A stretch of 64,000 nucleotides of DNA from Ferrimonas sediminicola. Lineage in GTDB: Bacteria > Pseudomonadota > Gammaproteobacteria > Enterobacterales > Shewanellaceae. Position 1 is the first letter of the stretch. Every line of letters begins with the position of its first letter. Below, piece by piece: positions 8,411 to 16,902 of this stretch. A model generated the notes under the pieces. That model made no database searches. It was not told where the DNA came from and saw only the letters and a list, made by a program, of their open reading frames with translations. The DNA is taken from assembly GCF_005116715.1 (NCBI RefSeq), contig NZ_SWCI01000005.1, forward strand, positions 1 through 64,000, written 5' to 3'. A program made the translations under genes and the position numbers.

Positions 8411-8791
8411 CTAGCCCATGGCGTAACTGATGGCGGCAATCACCGCCCCCTGTGGGTCCCTGATCCAGCAAAAGCGCCCCACCTCTGGAATGTCCTGTGG
8501 GCCATAGAGCAGCTCGCCACCCAACTCGACCGCCTTGGCGGCAACGGCGTCCACATCGGTGACCGTGACATAGCCGGTCCAGACAGCAGGCATGCCCGGC
8601 TCAGGTGCCTGCATGATCCCCCCCACCCCGACACCGCCGTTCTCGATGATGTGGTAGCTGGCCATCTCCATCTGCTTTTCGGTGAAGGTCCAACCGAACA
8701 GGGGGCCATAGAACACCATAGCCGCCGCCGGGTCAGAAGTAGACAACTCTTGCCAGCTGTGGGCGCCGTGGGTCTCAAAGGGTGAACTCAT
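8411..8791 (-). CDS. VOC-family (glyoxalase-like) protein
   Basis: A 126-aa protein made of two vicinal-oxygen-chelate beta-alpha-beta modules. SWQELSTSDPAAAMVFYGPLFGW is broken here by family-typical positions: residues 11-33 form module one (W/E/L, then YGPLFGW), and YVTVTDVDAVAAKAVELGG with WIRDPQGAVIA form module two. Relatives include dioxygenases, lyases and antibiotic-binding proteins, so the substrate cannot be told. ATG 8791 has a GGAGAGAG ribosome site; nine extra upstream codons are not needed. Confidence 0.8.
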   Translation of the reverse strand: MSSPFETHGAHSWQELSTSDPAAAMVFYGPLFGWTFTEKQMEMASYHIIENGGVGVGGIMQAPEPGMPAVWTGYVTVTDVDAVAAKAVELGGELLYGPQDIPEVGRFCWIRDPQGAVIAAISYAMG

Positions 8792-8972
8792 GACTCTCTC
8801 CGCCATTTGATCGGTCAACTCCGGCTAAAGTCTAGTCAAGCCGCAAGAGTGGCGAACAGAACAGAAATAGAGCATTCACCACACTCCAAGCCGGGTTTTG
8901 CTCATAGCTTGTACGGTTGAACCCCCTCCCCCTTTACAGCGCCCCGCCGGTTCACTAACATGCATCCCCGTT

Positions 8973-9063
8973 GGAGAGATGGCTGAGTGGTTGAAAGCAC
9001 CGGTCTTGAAAACCGGCAAGGGTTAATAGCCCTTCTAGGGTTCAAATCCCTATCTCTCCGCCA
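8973..9063 (+). tRNA. tRNA-Ser (anticodon TGA)
   Basis: A 91-nt class II tRNA with acceptor stem GGAGAGA/TCTCTCC, discriminator G and encoded CCA. The anticodon loop CTTGAAA gives TGA, reading UCN serine codons. The long variable arm lies at about 9013-9034 and the T-arm reads GGTTCAAATCC. A terminator follows. The 3' part of this gene is repeated about 170 bp downstream. Confidence 0.95.
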
Positions 9064-9073
9064 TATACAAAGA

Positions 9074-9096
9074 AGCCCGCCTAGTGCGGGCTTTTT
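9074..9096 (+). terminator. Terminator of tRNA-Ser
   Basis: AGCCCGC CTAGT GCGGGCT followed by a T-run, ten bases after the encoded CCA. Confidence 0.85.
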
Positions 9097-9216
9097 GCTT
9101 TTCTGTGTTCGAAGAGATAGGGAGCAGCAAGGAGCCTGCGAGGGAGTAACCCTAGCCAGGGTTCGCAACGAGCGGAGCGAGTAACGCCGAAGGCGGCCGA
9201 ACGACGTGAGGGCATC

Positions 9217-9270
9217 AATCCCTATCTCTCCGCCATACAAAGGAGCCCGCCTAGTGAGGGCTTGTTGCTT
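9217..9270 (+). repeat. Second copy of the tRNA-Ser 3' end and terminator
   Basis: This stretch repeats 9045-9100 (T-arm end, acceptor 3' strand, CCA, terminator) with a 2-bp deletion and a few substitutions. The second hairpin is weakened (GTGAGGGCT instead of GTGCGGGCT; CTTGTTG instead of CTTTTTG). There is no tRNA 5' half in front. It could be the far attachment repeat of a lost tRNA-integrated element, or the stump of a tandem tRNA copy. Confidence 0.75.
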
Positions 9271-9881
9271 GTCTGCTGTCCGACTCTGCCGGCAACTGTC
9301 ATCCGGTCCTGGCTCGCCCACCGCTCCTGGTTTGACAGCAACAACCCACAGTACCGTTCCGGTTGCAGAGAGGGGGGGCGACCATGTCTCCAACCGGGAT
9401 GGGCCGGAATCAGCAATCCGATGAAGAGGTGCTGTGCCGCCGCGTGCAGCGGTATCCTGTGGCCAACTGCCACCACTCATGCTCCGCGGATTCTATGGCA
9501 CCTCTTTTCAAAACAAAAAACAGAACGTTTCGACAAATTTCCATAAAGCCAATAGATATGGCCCAGCATCCACTGATGGTTTAGTGCCTCACAAGGAAAA
9601 GACCACACAACCGGCAAGCCCGGTAAACAACCACTTATAAATAAAATGGGTGCCCTGGTCGAAAAAGCTTTACTTCCCTGCGCCCAGACTCCATACTGGC
9701 GTTGCTCTGATAGCAGAGTTATTAATGACACATCAAGTAAAAGCAAAACCCTCAGAACACCTTCATTGTTGTTGTAGTCCTAAGTGTTTCCCTTAGCTTC
9801 ATCGTCAGATTTAATAATTCATAATTTCAGTGCATCGCATTGCAATTGCGACATTTTTTAATCATTAAAAAGGGACACATT
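9271..9881. other. Intergenic region with the cold-shock gene leader
   Basis: No frame here shows protein-like composition or known motifs. The first half is GC-rich and unexplained. The last 120 bp are AT-rich and probably hold the promoter and long 5' leader usual for cold-shock genes. Confidence 0.5.
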
Positions 9882-10094
9882 ATGTCTAACAAAACAACTG
9901 GTACTGTTAAGTGGTTCAACGAAGACAAGGGCTTTGGCTTCATCTCTCAGGAAAATGGCGGCTCTGACGTGTTTGTTCACTTCCGTTCAATCGTTTCCGA
10001 AGGCTTCCGGACCCTGCAAGAGGGCCAGAAGGTATCTTTCGATGTAGAGCAAGGCCAAAAAGGCCCTCAAGCAGCTAATGTTGTAGTGCTCTAA
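9882..10094 (+). CDS. Cold-shock protein (CspA family)
   Basis: A 70-aa single-strand nucleic-acid-binding OB-fold protein. RNP1 (KGFGFIS) and RNP2 (VFVHF) are intact, starting from the typical [16 protein letters not shown]. It has the family length. ATG 9882 follows AGGGA; a start at 9840 would add 14 non-conserved residues. Such proteins melt RNA structure at low temperature or during growth resumption; which paralogue this is cannot be said. Confidence 0.93.
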   Translation: MSNKTTGTVKWFNEDKGFGFISQENGGSDVFVHFRSIVSEGFRTLQEGQKVSFDVEQGQKGPQAANVVVL

Positions 10095-10104
10095 TATCGA
10101 AATG

Positions 10105-10134
10105 TGGCGCAGATGACAATCCTCATCTGCGCCA
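10105..10134. terminator. Stem-loop after the cold-shock gene
   Basis: A perfect 12-bp stem (TGGCGCAGATGA and its complement) around a CAATCC loop, ten bases past the stop. There is no T-run, so it may stabilise the mRNA 3' end rather than terminate. Confidence 0.6.
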
Positions 10135-10536
10135 GCTGAAACCAAACCCCACACTCTCTACCACATCAAAAGTCAGTCCTTCGACCAGGTCGCATAGCCT
10201 CCCCTTGCTATCGCTCGTTCAGATCGCTTGCCTTAAAGCCTGCCCAAACCTCTACAGCCATCAAGAAACACGCTGTTTTTGATCACTCCGCTAATCCAAG
10301 AACCAGCATACTTCGTGTGTTTTAACTCTCGGTTGCAGCTAATCAAAAGGCCCGCGGAAGATTCAACGACATACTCTCAATGATATTTCGCATCGATTAT
10401 TAATCTGCCTCGATCTAGTCTGCTTGCCGGCACCTTGAACTGCCAAACGGCCTCTCTGCATCCATTCGATGCGCAGAATGTTTTTTTCAGTGCCAAACAG
10501 TACCTAAACTTGGGCACTATCGACCCCTACCCATGC
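10135..10536. other. Intergenic region with nothing recognised
   Basis: About 400 bp of mixed composition. I see no credible gene, RNA or repeat. Confidence 0.4.
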
Positions 10537-10923
10537 TCAGGAATGACCCGACAATTCTGCCTCGCTCTTTATGGCCGCCAGTGTCGGCATCGCATGCTGC
10601 TCCCCCCAGCTCTTCAGCGCCAACAGGATGGGCTCGAGAGTTTGACCGGTCGCGGTCAGGCTGTACTCCACCTTGGGCGGCACCTCCGGGTACACCTTCC
10701 GGTGCACCAAGCCATAGGCCTCCAGTTCCCGAAGCTGCTTGGTCAGCATCCTCTGGGTGATGCAGCCCACCCGGCGCTTCAGCTCGTTAAACCTGAGGGT
10801 ACCATCAAGAAGGTGGAATAAAATCATGCCTTTACCCTTACCGCTGAACAGCTCCAGGGTGGCTTCCACCGGGCAGCCTTTGCCGTCGTAGGACTCGTAT
10901 CTGTTGCGCTTTACAGTATCCAT
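10537..10923 (-). CDS. HxlR-family transcriptional regulator
   Basis: A 128-aa winged-helix regulator. [19 protein letters not shown] (14-36 region) and [20 protein letters not shown] form the HxlR DNA-binding domain, with [14 protein letters not shown] in the wing. The Cys in CPVEATL is the position used for redox or electrophile sensing in several relatives. It starts at ATG 10923 and faces the nfsB-type nitroreductase across 101 bp, which suggests it controls that gene, as is common for HxlR-nitroreductase pairs. Confidence 0.88.
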   Translation of the reverse strand: MDTVKRNRYESYDGKGCPVEATLELFSGKGKGMILFHLLDGTLRFNELKRRVGCITQRMLTKQLRELEAYGLVHRKVYPEVPPKVEYSLTATGQTLEPILLALKSWGEQHAMPTLAAIKSEAELSGHS

Positions 10924-10935
10924 TTTGTGCCTATA

Positions 10936-10949
10936 GCACATTTCTGTGC
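10936..10949. promoter_or_regulatory. Inverted repeat in the hxlR-nfsB intergenic region
   Basis: GCACA-TTTC-TGTGC is a perfect dyad placed 13 bp from the HxlR start and just upstream of the predicted nfsB -35. It is a candidate HxlR operator. Confidence 0.45.
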
Positions 10950-10953
10950 GTAC

Positions 10954-10981
10954 TTGTCTTGAGCAAATGTATCCATATTAT
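10954..10981 (+). promoter_or_regulatory. Candidate nfsB promoter
   Basis: TTGTCT (10954-10959) and TATTAT (10976-10981) at 16-bp spacing, 43 bp before the nitroreductase ATG. Confidence 0.45.
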
Positions 10982-11024
10982 ACACACCACAATGATCATG
11001 AATACGCCAATTAGGAGCCCCACC

Positions 11025-11678
11025 ATGAACCTGAAAGAGGTTGTGCAAGCCCGTTACTCCACCAAGGAGTTTGACCCAAGCAAAATCATCCCGGCCGAAA
11101 AGTTTGACCAGATAAGGGCGCTGCTGCGGTTCAGCCCCTCCAGCGTCAACTCCCAACCCTGGCACTTCGTGATTGCCGACTCTGAGGAGGGACGTCAACG
11201 CATTGCCAAGGGCACCCAGGGCTTTTTCTCCTTCAACGAAGCCAAGGTGCTGAACGCCTCACACATCATCCTGTTCTGCGCCAAAACCGAGATCGATGAC
11301 GACTACACCCGCCATCTGCTGGAAACCGAGGATCGGGATGGGCGATTTGCCGAGCCTGAACACAAGGAGATGGCGCACCTGGGCCGCTCCACCTTCGTCA
11401 ACATCCACCGTTTCGACCTCAAGGATGCCCAGCACTGGATGGAGAAGCAGCTATACCTCAACATGGGCACCGTGCTGCTGGGCGCCGCCGCCCTCGGCCT
11501 TGACGCCCTGCCCATCGAGGGGCTGGACACCAGGGTACTCAATCAGGAGTTTGACCTGCTGGAGAAAGGGTACACCGCCGTGGCCATGGTGGCCCTCGGC
11601 TACCGCAAGGAGAGCGACTTTAACGCCAGCCTGCCCAAGTCGCGCCTGACCGAGCAGGAGATCTTTACCCAGCTGTAA
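11025..11678 (+). CDS. nfsB: Oxygen-insensitive NAD(P)H nitroreductase, NfsB type
   Basis: A 217-aa FMN-dependent flavoprotein, normally a homodimer, that reduces nitroaromatics, quinones and flavins. RYSTKEFDPSK at the N-terminus, FSPSSVNSQPWHFVIA (FMN phosphate contacts), FCAKTEIDDD, and LGLDALPIEGLD follow E. coli NfsB closely along the whole length. ATG 11025 has TAGGAG upstream. It is divergent from an HxlR regulator. A less similar paralogue lies at 46270-46914. Confidence 0.88.
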   Translation: MNLKEVVQARYSTKEFDPSKIIPAEKFDQIRALLRFSPSSVNSQPWHFVIADSEEGRQRIAKGTQGFFSFNEAKVLNASHIILFCAKTEIDDDYTRHLLETEDRDGRFAEPEHKEMAHLGRSTFVNIHRFDLKDAQHWMEKQLYLNMGTVLLGAAALGLDALPIEGLDTRVLNQEFDLLEKGYTAVAMVALGYRKESDFNASLPKSRLTEQEIFTQL

Positions 11679-11682
11679 TCCC

Positions 11683-11708
11683 CCGGGGGCTGGCACACAG
11701 CCCCCCGG
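11683..11708 (+). terminator. Possible stem-loop after nfsB
   Basis: CCGGGGGCTG pairs with CAGCCCCCCGG around GCACA right after the stop codon. It lacks a T-run, so termination is uncertain. Confidence 0.4.
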
Positions 11709-12087
11709 TTCCCCACGTCCTCTTCCCCTACACCAGTCCGTAGTGCCAGACTCAACTTCGCCGCCATCCGCTGGATATTGAACACGTCCCTCAACCTGTC
11801 GAGTCGCCCTGAGCATCTGCGAAGTGAGCTCGGAACGATGAAGGGAGGGGGCGAATAGTACCGACACCGAATGCTCTTGACTCATAACACTTAATTTCCT
11901 CAGTGTTTTTGACTATCCCCCAACAGTTCCCGGGCAAATCCCAGCCCACCCCGACTGAAATCGTTTTGTGATCCTGGCGGTGTAAGAGCGCGACTCCTAC
12001 TGTTAGACTGTTGGGTTTTAACCGCCGCAATCGATTTTTTAGAATGATATCGATTCGGTTAATCTCAACCCAACTAGGGAGGACGAT
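11709..12087. other. Leader region of BCCT transporter 1
   Basis: No gene is seen. The last 60 bp hold AATCGAT-N13-ATCGATT (12029-12055), a dyad overlapping a TAGAAT -10-like hexamer (12040-12045). It may be an operator for the transporter gene. The first 200 bp are featureless. Confidence 0.4.
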
Positions 12088-13665
12088 TTGACCAAGGGCA
12101 TTGATAAATACAGTATCGACAGCACCGACTACACCATAGGTCAAGATAACGTTCAAAAATGGGGCTTTGATGTCCACAATCCGGTTTTCGGCATCAGCGC
12201 CGGACTGATCATCCTATTCCTCATCGCTGCGCTGGTGACCGACGCCGCCACCGCAAAGGCCGCCCTCGACGGCATCAAATGGAAGATCATCAATAACTTC
12301 GACGGACTGTTCATCTGGTCCGGCAACATCTTCGTGATCTTCTGTTTGGCTCTGGTCTTCTCGCCCTATGGCAAGATAAGACTGGGCGGCGAAAGTGCCG
12401 AAGCCGATTTCTCCTTCCTCTCCTGGCTGGCGATGCTGTTTGCCGCTGGCATGGGCATTGGCCTGATGTTCTGGAGTGTGGCCGAACCGGTGGCCTACTT
12501 CACCGGCTGGTACGAAACGCCATTGGGGGTGGAAGCCTACTCTCCCGAGGCGGCCCGGCTGGCCATGGGAGCCACCATGTTCCACTGGGGGCTGCACCCC
12601 TGGGCCATCTATGGAGTGGTCGCCCTGTCTCTGGCCTTCTTCACCTACAATAAGGGGTTGCCCCTTTCCATGAGGGCAATCTTCTACCCACTGTTGGGGG
12701 ATCGCACCTGGGGCTGGCCGGGGCACATCGTCGATATCCTCGCCGTGCTCGCCACCCTGTTTGGTCTGGCGACCTCCCTGGGCCTGGGCGCCCAGCAAGC
12801 CGCCAGCGGCATCAACCACGTGTTTGGCATTGACGGCGGAATGGGATTGCAGATCCTGGTGATCACCGTGGTCACCCTGCTGGCAGTGCTCTCGGTTTAT
12901 CGGGGCATCGAGGGCGGCGTCAAGCTGCTCTCCAACATCAACATGATAGTGGCCCTGCTGCTGCTGGTATTCGTTTCCCTGCTGGGGTTCGCTGTGGTGC
13001 TGGGCGCCATCCCCACCACCCTGATCGCCTACCTGAAAAACCTGATCCCCCTGAGTAACCCTCACGGGCGTCCCGATGAAGCCTGGATGCACGGCTGGAC
13101 CGTGTTCTATTGGGCCTGGTGGATCTCCTGGTCTCCGTTCGTCGGCATGTTTATTGCCCGAGTTTCCAAGGGTCGCACGGTGCGCGAGTTCATCATCGCC
13201 GTCCTGATTGTCCCCACCCTGGTGACCCTGGTGTGGATGTCGGTCTTCGGAGGCCTGGCACTGGATCAGGTGATCAACCAGGTCGGAGCACTGGGCACCC
13301 ACGGGCTGCGGGAAGTGCCCCTGGCGATGTTTGAGATGTTTGAAAACCTGCCCATGAGCGACCTGCTCTCTGTGGTGGCCATCATCCTGGTGATGGTGTT
13401 CTTCATCACCTCCTCCGACTCGGGCTCTCTGGTGATTGACAGCATCACTGCCGGCGGCAAGGTGGACGCCCCGGTGCTGCAACGGATCTTCTGGGCCTTT
13501 ATCGAAGGCGCCATCGCCGCCGCCCTGCTGTGGATCGGCGGTACCGAGTCGATTCAGGCGCTGCAGGCGGGCGCCATCTCCACCGCCCTCCCCTTCACGG
13601 TGATCCTTCTGCTGATGTGTGTCAGCCTGCTGATGGGAATGCGCACCGAGTCCAGGTTCCGCTAG
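12088..13665 (+). CDS. BCCT-family betaine/choline/carnitine transporter (copy 1)
   Basis: A 525-aa inner-membrane carrier with 12 predicted helices, of the Na+- or H+-coupled BCCT family that imports quaternary-ammonium osmolytes. FAAGMGIGLMFWSVAEP and GWTVFYWAWWISWSPFVGMF are the family signatures, with the Trp-rich helix 8 intact. The start is TTG 12088 behind GGGAGGA; the second BCCT copy in this window has ATG at the equivalent position and the same MxxxIDKYSI opening. Unlike BetP it has no long charged C-terminal tail, so it may lack osmosensing. It is a single-gene unit. Confidence 0.9.
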   Translation: MTKGIDKYSIDSTDYTIGQDNVQKWGFDVHNPVFGISAGLIILFLIAALVTDAATAKAALDGIKWKIINNFDGLFIWSGNIFVIFCLALVFSPYGKIRLGGESAEADFSFLSWLAMLFAAGMGIGLMFWSVAEPVAYFTGWYETPLGVEAYSPEAARLAMGATMFHWGLHPWAIYGVVALSLAFFTYNKGLPLSMRAIFYPLLGDRTWGWPGHIVDILAVLATLFGLATSLGLGAQQAASGINHVFGIDGGMGLQILVITVVTLLAVLSVYRGIEGGVKLLSNINMIVALLLLVFVSLLGFAVVLGAIPTTLIAYLKNLIPLSNPHGRPDEAWMHGWTVFYWAWWISWSPFVGMFIARVSKGRTVREFIIAVLIVPTLVTLVWMSVFGGLALDQVINQVGALGTHGLREVPLAMFEMFENLPMSDLLSVVAIILVMVFFITSSDSGSLVIDSITAGGKVDAPVLQRIFWAFIEGAIAAALLWIGGTESIQALQAGAISTALPFTVILLLMCVSLLMGMRTESRFR

Positions 13666-13684
13666 GAGTCAGCGTCACACTTAC

Positions 13685-13708
13685 AGAGGCGCTTCCGGCG
13701 CCTCTTTT
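13685..13708 (+). terminator. Terminator of BCCT transporter 1
   Basis: AGAGGCGC and GCGCCTCT pair around TTCCG, followed by TTTT. Confidence 0.8.
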
Positions 13709-13719
13709 CTCTCTCTGGG

Positions 13720-14442
13720 CTAGCCCCAAATGTCGCCGATGGGCGTCTGGGGTGAGAAGTGATGGGCCACTTGTGCCTGAAACAGCTCTGCGGTGGCGAT
13801 GGCATCGGTCAGCGCATGATGGGGCTGGTAGACCGGCAGTCCATAGCGTCCTCGACAGGCACCCAACCTGACCGACGGCGGCTTCTTTCCCACCAACCGA
13901 TTCCAGCGGCTTCCCATCTGATGCTGCAATATTTTCTGCTCGACCTCCATGGTATCCACCAAGGGAAAGCCTATCCCCTCGCCCAGGCGGCTCTTCAGGG
14001 CCTGATCGAGAAAGGGCCGCTCAATCTGTTTGTAATGCACCACCGCGATGGCACCCGTCAACACCTCCAGCAGCGGCGTGATCACCTGGGTGAAATCGGG
14101 GGCTTCGTCCACATCGCTGTGGGTAATTCCATGGATCACCACAGACTCCTCTTTCAGGGGACGCTCCGGCTGCACCAGGAACTGGCCGGCCCGACGGCAG
14201 TAGACCCGATGGAGATCGAAGGGAACCCAGCCGACGGAGACGATAGCATCCCGCTCGGGATTCAGCCCGGTAGTCTCAAAGTCCAGGGCCACGAAAGGGA
14301 CCTGGGAAAGGGGCGTCTCCGGGGCCATTACCCCATGCCCATAAAAGCGTTGCAACCTGGGATCCCTCGCCCGGGCCGCTCCCTGCTGATAGTAGGCCGC
14401 CCAATTATCATCGGGCTGACGACGCTTCCACCATCCAAACAT
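13720..14442 (-). CDS. DEDDh 3'-5' exonuclease (DnaQ/PolC epsilon type)
   Basis: A 240-aa exonuclease. Exo I is FVALDFETTGLNP, Exo II falls around HYKQIERPFLD, and Exo III is HHALTDAIATAEL, giving the D-E-D-D-h set. The N-terminal 40 residues (MFGWWKRRQPDDNW) are an extension outside the nuclease fold. It follows the cNMP/CBS/DUF294 gene by 9 bp in the same direction. The two are commonly found as neighbours, often near acetate-uptake genes, which are absent here. The substrate is unknown. Confidence 0.88.
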   Translation of the reverse strand: MFGWWKRRQPDDNWAAYYQQGAARARDPRLQRFYGHGVMAPETPLSQVPFVALDFETTGLNPERDAIVSVGWVPFDLHRVYCRRAGQFLVQPERPLKEESVVIHGITHSDVDEAPDFTQVITPLLEVLTGAIAVVHYKQIERPFLDQALKSRLGEGIGFPLVDTMEVEQKILQHQMGSRWNRLVGKKPPSVRLGACRGRYGLPVYQPHHALTDAIATAELFQAQVAHHFSPQTPIGDIWG

Positions 14443-14451
14443 CCGGGCTCC

Positions 14452-16326
14452 CTAGGCAAAGCTGCTGGCTTGATAACGGTACTTGAGAAAGTTCTGCGCA
14501 TTGCTCAGAACCTGGAACGCATCCTTGAGGTTGCGGCGCTCGAAATCGGACATATTTTCGGGCTCGATGTTGTTATCCGGCTCCTGACCCAGCTCGACGT
14601 CTAGAGCCTGGTGGCGAATGCGGACCATGGAGATAAACTCCATGGCATCGCGCAGATCCTCGGCTTTTCCTTTGGGCAGGATACCGGCATCGATGATGTC
14701 GTCCAGGCGCTCGAAGGAGTTTTGCGCCCGAGACCCCACCGCCAGCGCATGAACACGAATCAGGTCTGCCAGCGGCGCGGTGCCGCGTCGCTTGAGATTG
14801 ATGGAGTTGTTGTGGCGGCCATCCTTCTCCATCACGAACTCCTTGAAGAAGCCCAGTGGCGGCGTCCGGTTCAGGGCGTTGCGGGCCAGGCAAGCCAGGA
14901 AGCGGTTGTTCCGGCGCGCGCGGCGCACGATGAATCCGTTGAGCTGCTCGGCCCACTTCACCCGGCCATACACCCCGTCAAGATCGAAGAAGATCGAGGA
15001 GTTCAGCAGCGCCTTGGGGTTGGGATCGTCGATCCAGTCGGCGAAACAGGCCTCCCACTCCTGCAGCGTCATCCGCCACATGGGGTTGGTCGCCATGATG
15101 CCGCCGGTGCATCTCGGATAGCCACAGCGATCCAAGGCGTCACACACCCACTCCGCCAGGGAGGAGAAGTAATCCCCGTGCAGCTCCTGACGGTACTCAT
15201 CATCGAGGATAATGGCGTTGTCCTGGTCGGTAACGATCAACTGCTCATCCCGGGCCATGGAGCCCAGCGCCAGGAAACAGTAGGGCACCGGCGGCGGCCC
15301 CAGGGCCTCCTCGGCCAGTTCGAGAATCCGTTGCTTGAAACTGCGGCCGATCACCGCCATGGCGCTGCCCACCATATGGGCATTGGCGTCCTCATTCACC
15401 AACCGGACGAAACACTCCCTCACCTGTACGGCGATCTGCTCCAGCTCCTCCACGCTCTGCTGCTTGAAGATGGAACTCACCAACAGCAGGCTGTTCTGGG
15501 ACTCATAGCGGACGATGTCGGTGAGGGAGATGATCCCCAGGGGCTTGTTGCCTTTGACCACCGGCAGGTGGTGGACATTCTGCCGGAGCATGTAGAGCAT
15601 CGCCTCATAGACATAGGCGTTGTTGTCCAGGGTGATCACCTCGGTGCTCATCACTTCTGAGATGGGCAGGGTGATGTCCAGCCCCTGAGCGACCACCTTG
15701 CTGCACAGGTCCTTCTCGGTGACGATGCCCTGCAGCTGGTCCCCCTCATCCTCGGCGCTCTCATCCCACACCAACAGAGAGGAGAGGTTCTCCTCGGCCA
15801 TCTTGGCCGCCGCCGTGTGGATGGAGCACTTGCTCTCCACCCAGGCCGGCTCGCCAGTCAGCAGGGTCACCACCTTGGAAGTGGTCATATCATTGGTGTC
15901 AAAACCGCTGGAGACCGCCTGACGCAATCGCACCGTGTTTTCCACCTCAACAAACTCGGCGAAGGAGTCGAAACCGTCGTTGAGCCTGTTGAACACCGCC
16001 TCCGGAATGCAGTAAAGCAGGGTGTCCTCGATGGCGGTGGCGGGAAAACGCACCTTGTTGTTGGTCAATAACCCCAGTTGGCCAAAGACCCCTCCCTCAT
16101 CCAGGCGATTGTAGAGGTCACCGTTGCGCCGATAGACCTCCACGGCGCCGCTGCGCACCACATAGAGGTCGTGGATCTCCTGGCCCAGAGCCAAAATCGG
16201 CTGAAACTCGCGGACATAGGCGATTTCTACCTGGGTGACGACCTCGGCCAGAGTCTCCTCAGGCAGGTTGTCAAAAGGGGGATACTGGGCCAGAAAACCC
16301 TGGATCTCAATCAGTTCGGCATTCAT
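14452..16326 (-). CDS. cNMP-binding / CBS-pair / DUF294 putative nucleotidyltransferase
   Basis: A 624-aa cytoplasmic signalling protein. A cyclic-nucleotide-binding domain occupies about 10-130 (VRSGAVEVYRRNG, GGVFGQLGLL). A CBS pair covers about 155-290 (GIVTEKDLCSKVVAQG, HHLPVVKGNKPLGIISLTD). The DUF294 nucleotidyltransferase domain has LGSMARDEQLIVTDQDNAII, with Ser and the two Asp of the polymerase-beta motif. A helical DUF294-C domain ends the protein. This resembles GlnD-like enzymes that modify a partner in response to nucleotides. ATG 16326 starts the cNMP domain; 141 further in-frame codons are rejected as antisense to the next gene. Target unknown. Confidence 0.88.
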   Translation of the reverse strand: MNAELIEIQGFLAQYPPFDNLPEETLAEVVTQVEIAYVREFQPILALGQEIHDLYVVRSGAVEVYRRNGDLYNRLDEGGVFGQLGLLTNNKVRFPATAIEDTLLYCIPEAVFNRLNDGFDSFAEFVEVENTVRLRQAVSSGFDTNDMTTSKVVTLLTGEPAWVESKCSIHTAAAKMAEENLSSLLVWDESAEDEGDQLQGIVTEKDLCSKVVAQGLDITLPISEVMSTEVITLDNNAYVYEAMLYMLRQNVHHLPVVKGNKPLGIISLTDIVRYESQNSLLLVSSIFKQQSVEELEQIAVQVRECFVRLVNEDANAHMVGSAMAVIGRSFKQRILELAEEALGPPPVPYCFLALGSMARDEQLIVTDQDNAIILDDEYRQELHGDYFSSLAEWVCDALDRCGYPRCTGGIMATNPMWRMTLQEWEACFADWIDDPNPKALLNSSIFFDLDGVYGRVKWAEQLNGFIVRRARRNNRFLACLARNALNRTPPLGFFKEFVMEKDGRHNNSINLKRRGTAPLADLIRVHALAVGSRAQNSFERLDDIIDAGILPKGKAEDLRDAMEFISMVRIRHQALDVELGQEPDNNIEPENMSDFERRNLKDAFQVLSNAQNFLKYRYQASSFA

Positions 16327-16476
16327 AAACGAGACTCTGTCGCGGCAATACCCCAATCCTAACCGTCCCCACCGCCGATCGCCAACTGCCGATGATCCAA
16401 CTGGCCAAAGGGGAGGCAACTTGTACCGGGGATGGCAATCGGGCAAGTTAGGAAAAAAGCACCTCAGGAGAAGAGC

Positions 16477-16902
16477 ATGAGCAACGTGTGGATCAGCAGA
16501 GCATTTGTCGCTGCGGGCATCATCAATATTGCCGGGGTCCTGCTGTTCTCCAGAGGCCTGACCAACGACACCCTGTGGCAGTGGGACCCGGTGCTGTTCA
16601 GCCCCTTCGGTCTGCTGCTTATCATGCTGTGGGGGGGCGCTTACATTGCCGCCAGCAGTCGCTACCTGCAGCTGCCCGGACTCTCGTTGGTGTTTGCAGC
16701 GGAAAAACTGCTCTACGTGGTCGCCTGGTGTGTGTGGCTCTCCAACCATGGCAGCCAGTTACCCCAGCTGTTTGAACAACAGTGGCTTACCGGACTGTTT
16801 TTCAGCGTCTACGGCCTCAACGATGCCCTGTTTATGCTGATCTTCCTCTACGCCTTCTACCGGGCGCGTCACTCCCAGGTCCGGGCTAACCAGATGACCT
16901 AG
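16477..16902 (+). CDS. Small integral membrane protein, unknown function
   Basis: A 141-aa protein with four predicted helices (about 7-25, 40-58, 65-85, 105-128). I do not recognise a family. ATG 16477 has a strong AGGAGA site five bases upstream. It is divergent from the DUF294 gene and its stop overlaps by four bases the stop of the minus-strand gene at 16899. Confidence 0.7.
   Translation: MSNVWISRAFVAAGIINIAGVLLFSRGLTNDTLWQWDPVLFSPFGLLLIMLWGGAYIAASSRYLQLPGLSLVFAAEKLLYVVAWCVWLSNHGSQLPQLFEQQWLTGLFFSVYGLNDALFMLIFLYAFYRARHSQVRANQMT

Noticed and set aside
8973-9270. Present-day integrated island at tRNA-Ser
   Set aside because: Only about 120 bp separate the repeats and no integrase or cargo is present; at most a scar.
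9477-9746. 89-codon minus-strand hypothetical gene
   Set aside because: No recognised motif or ribosome site; the region is better read as intergenic.
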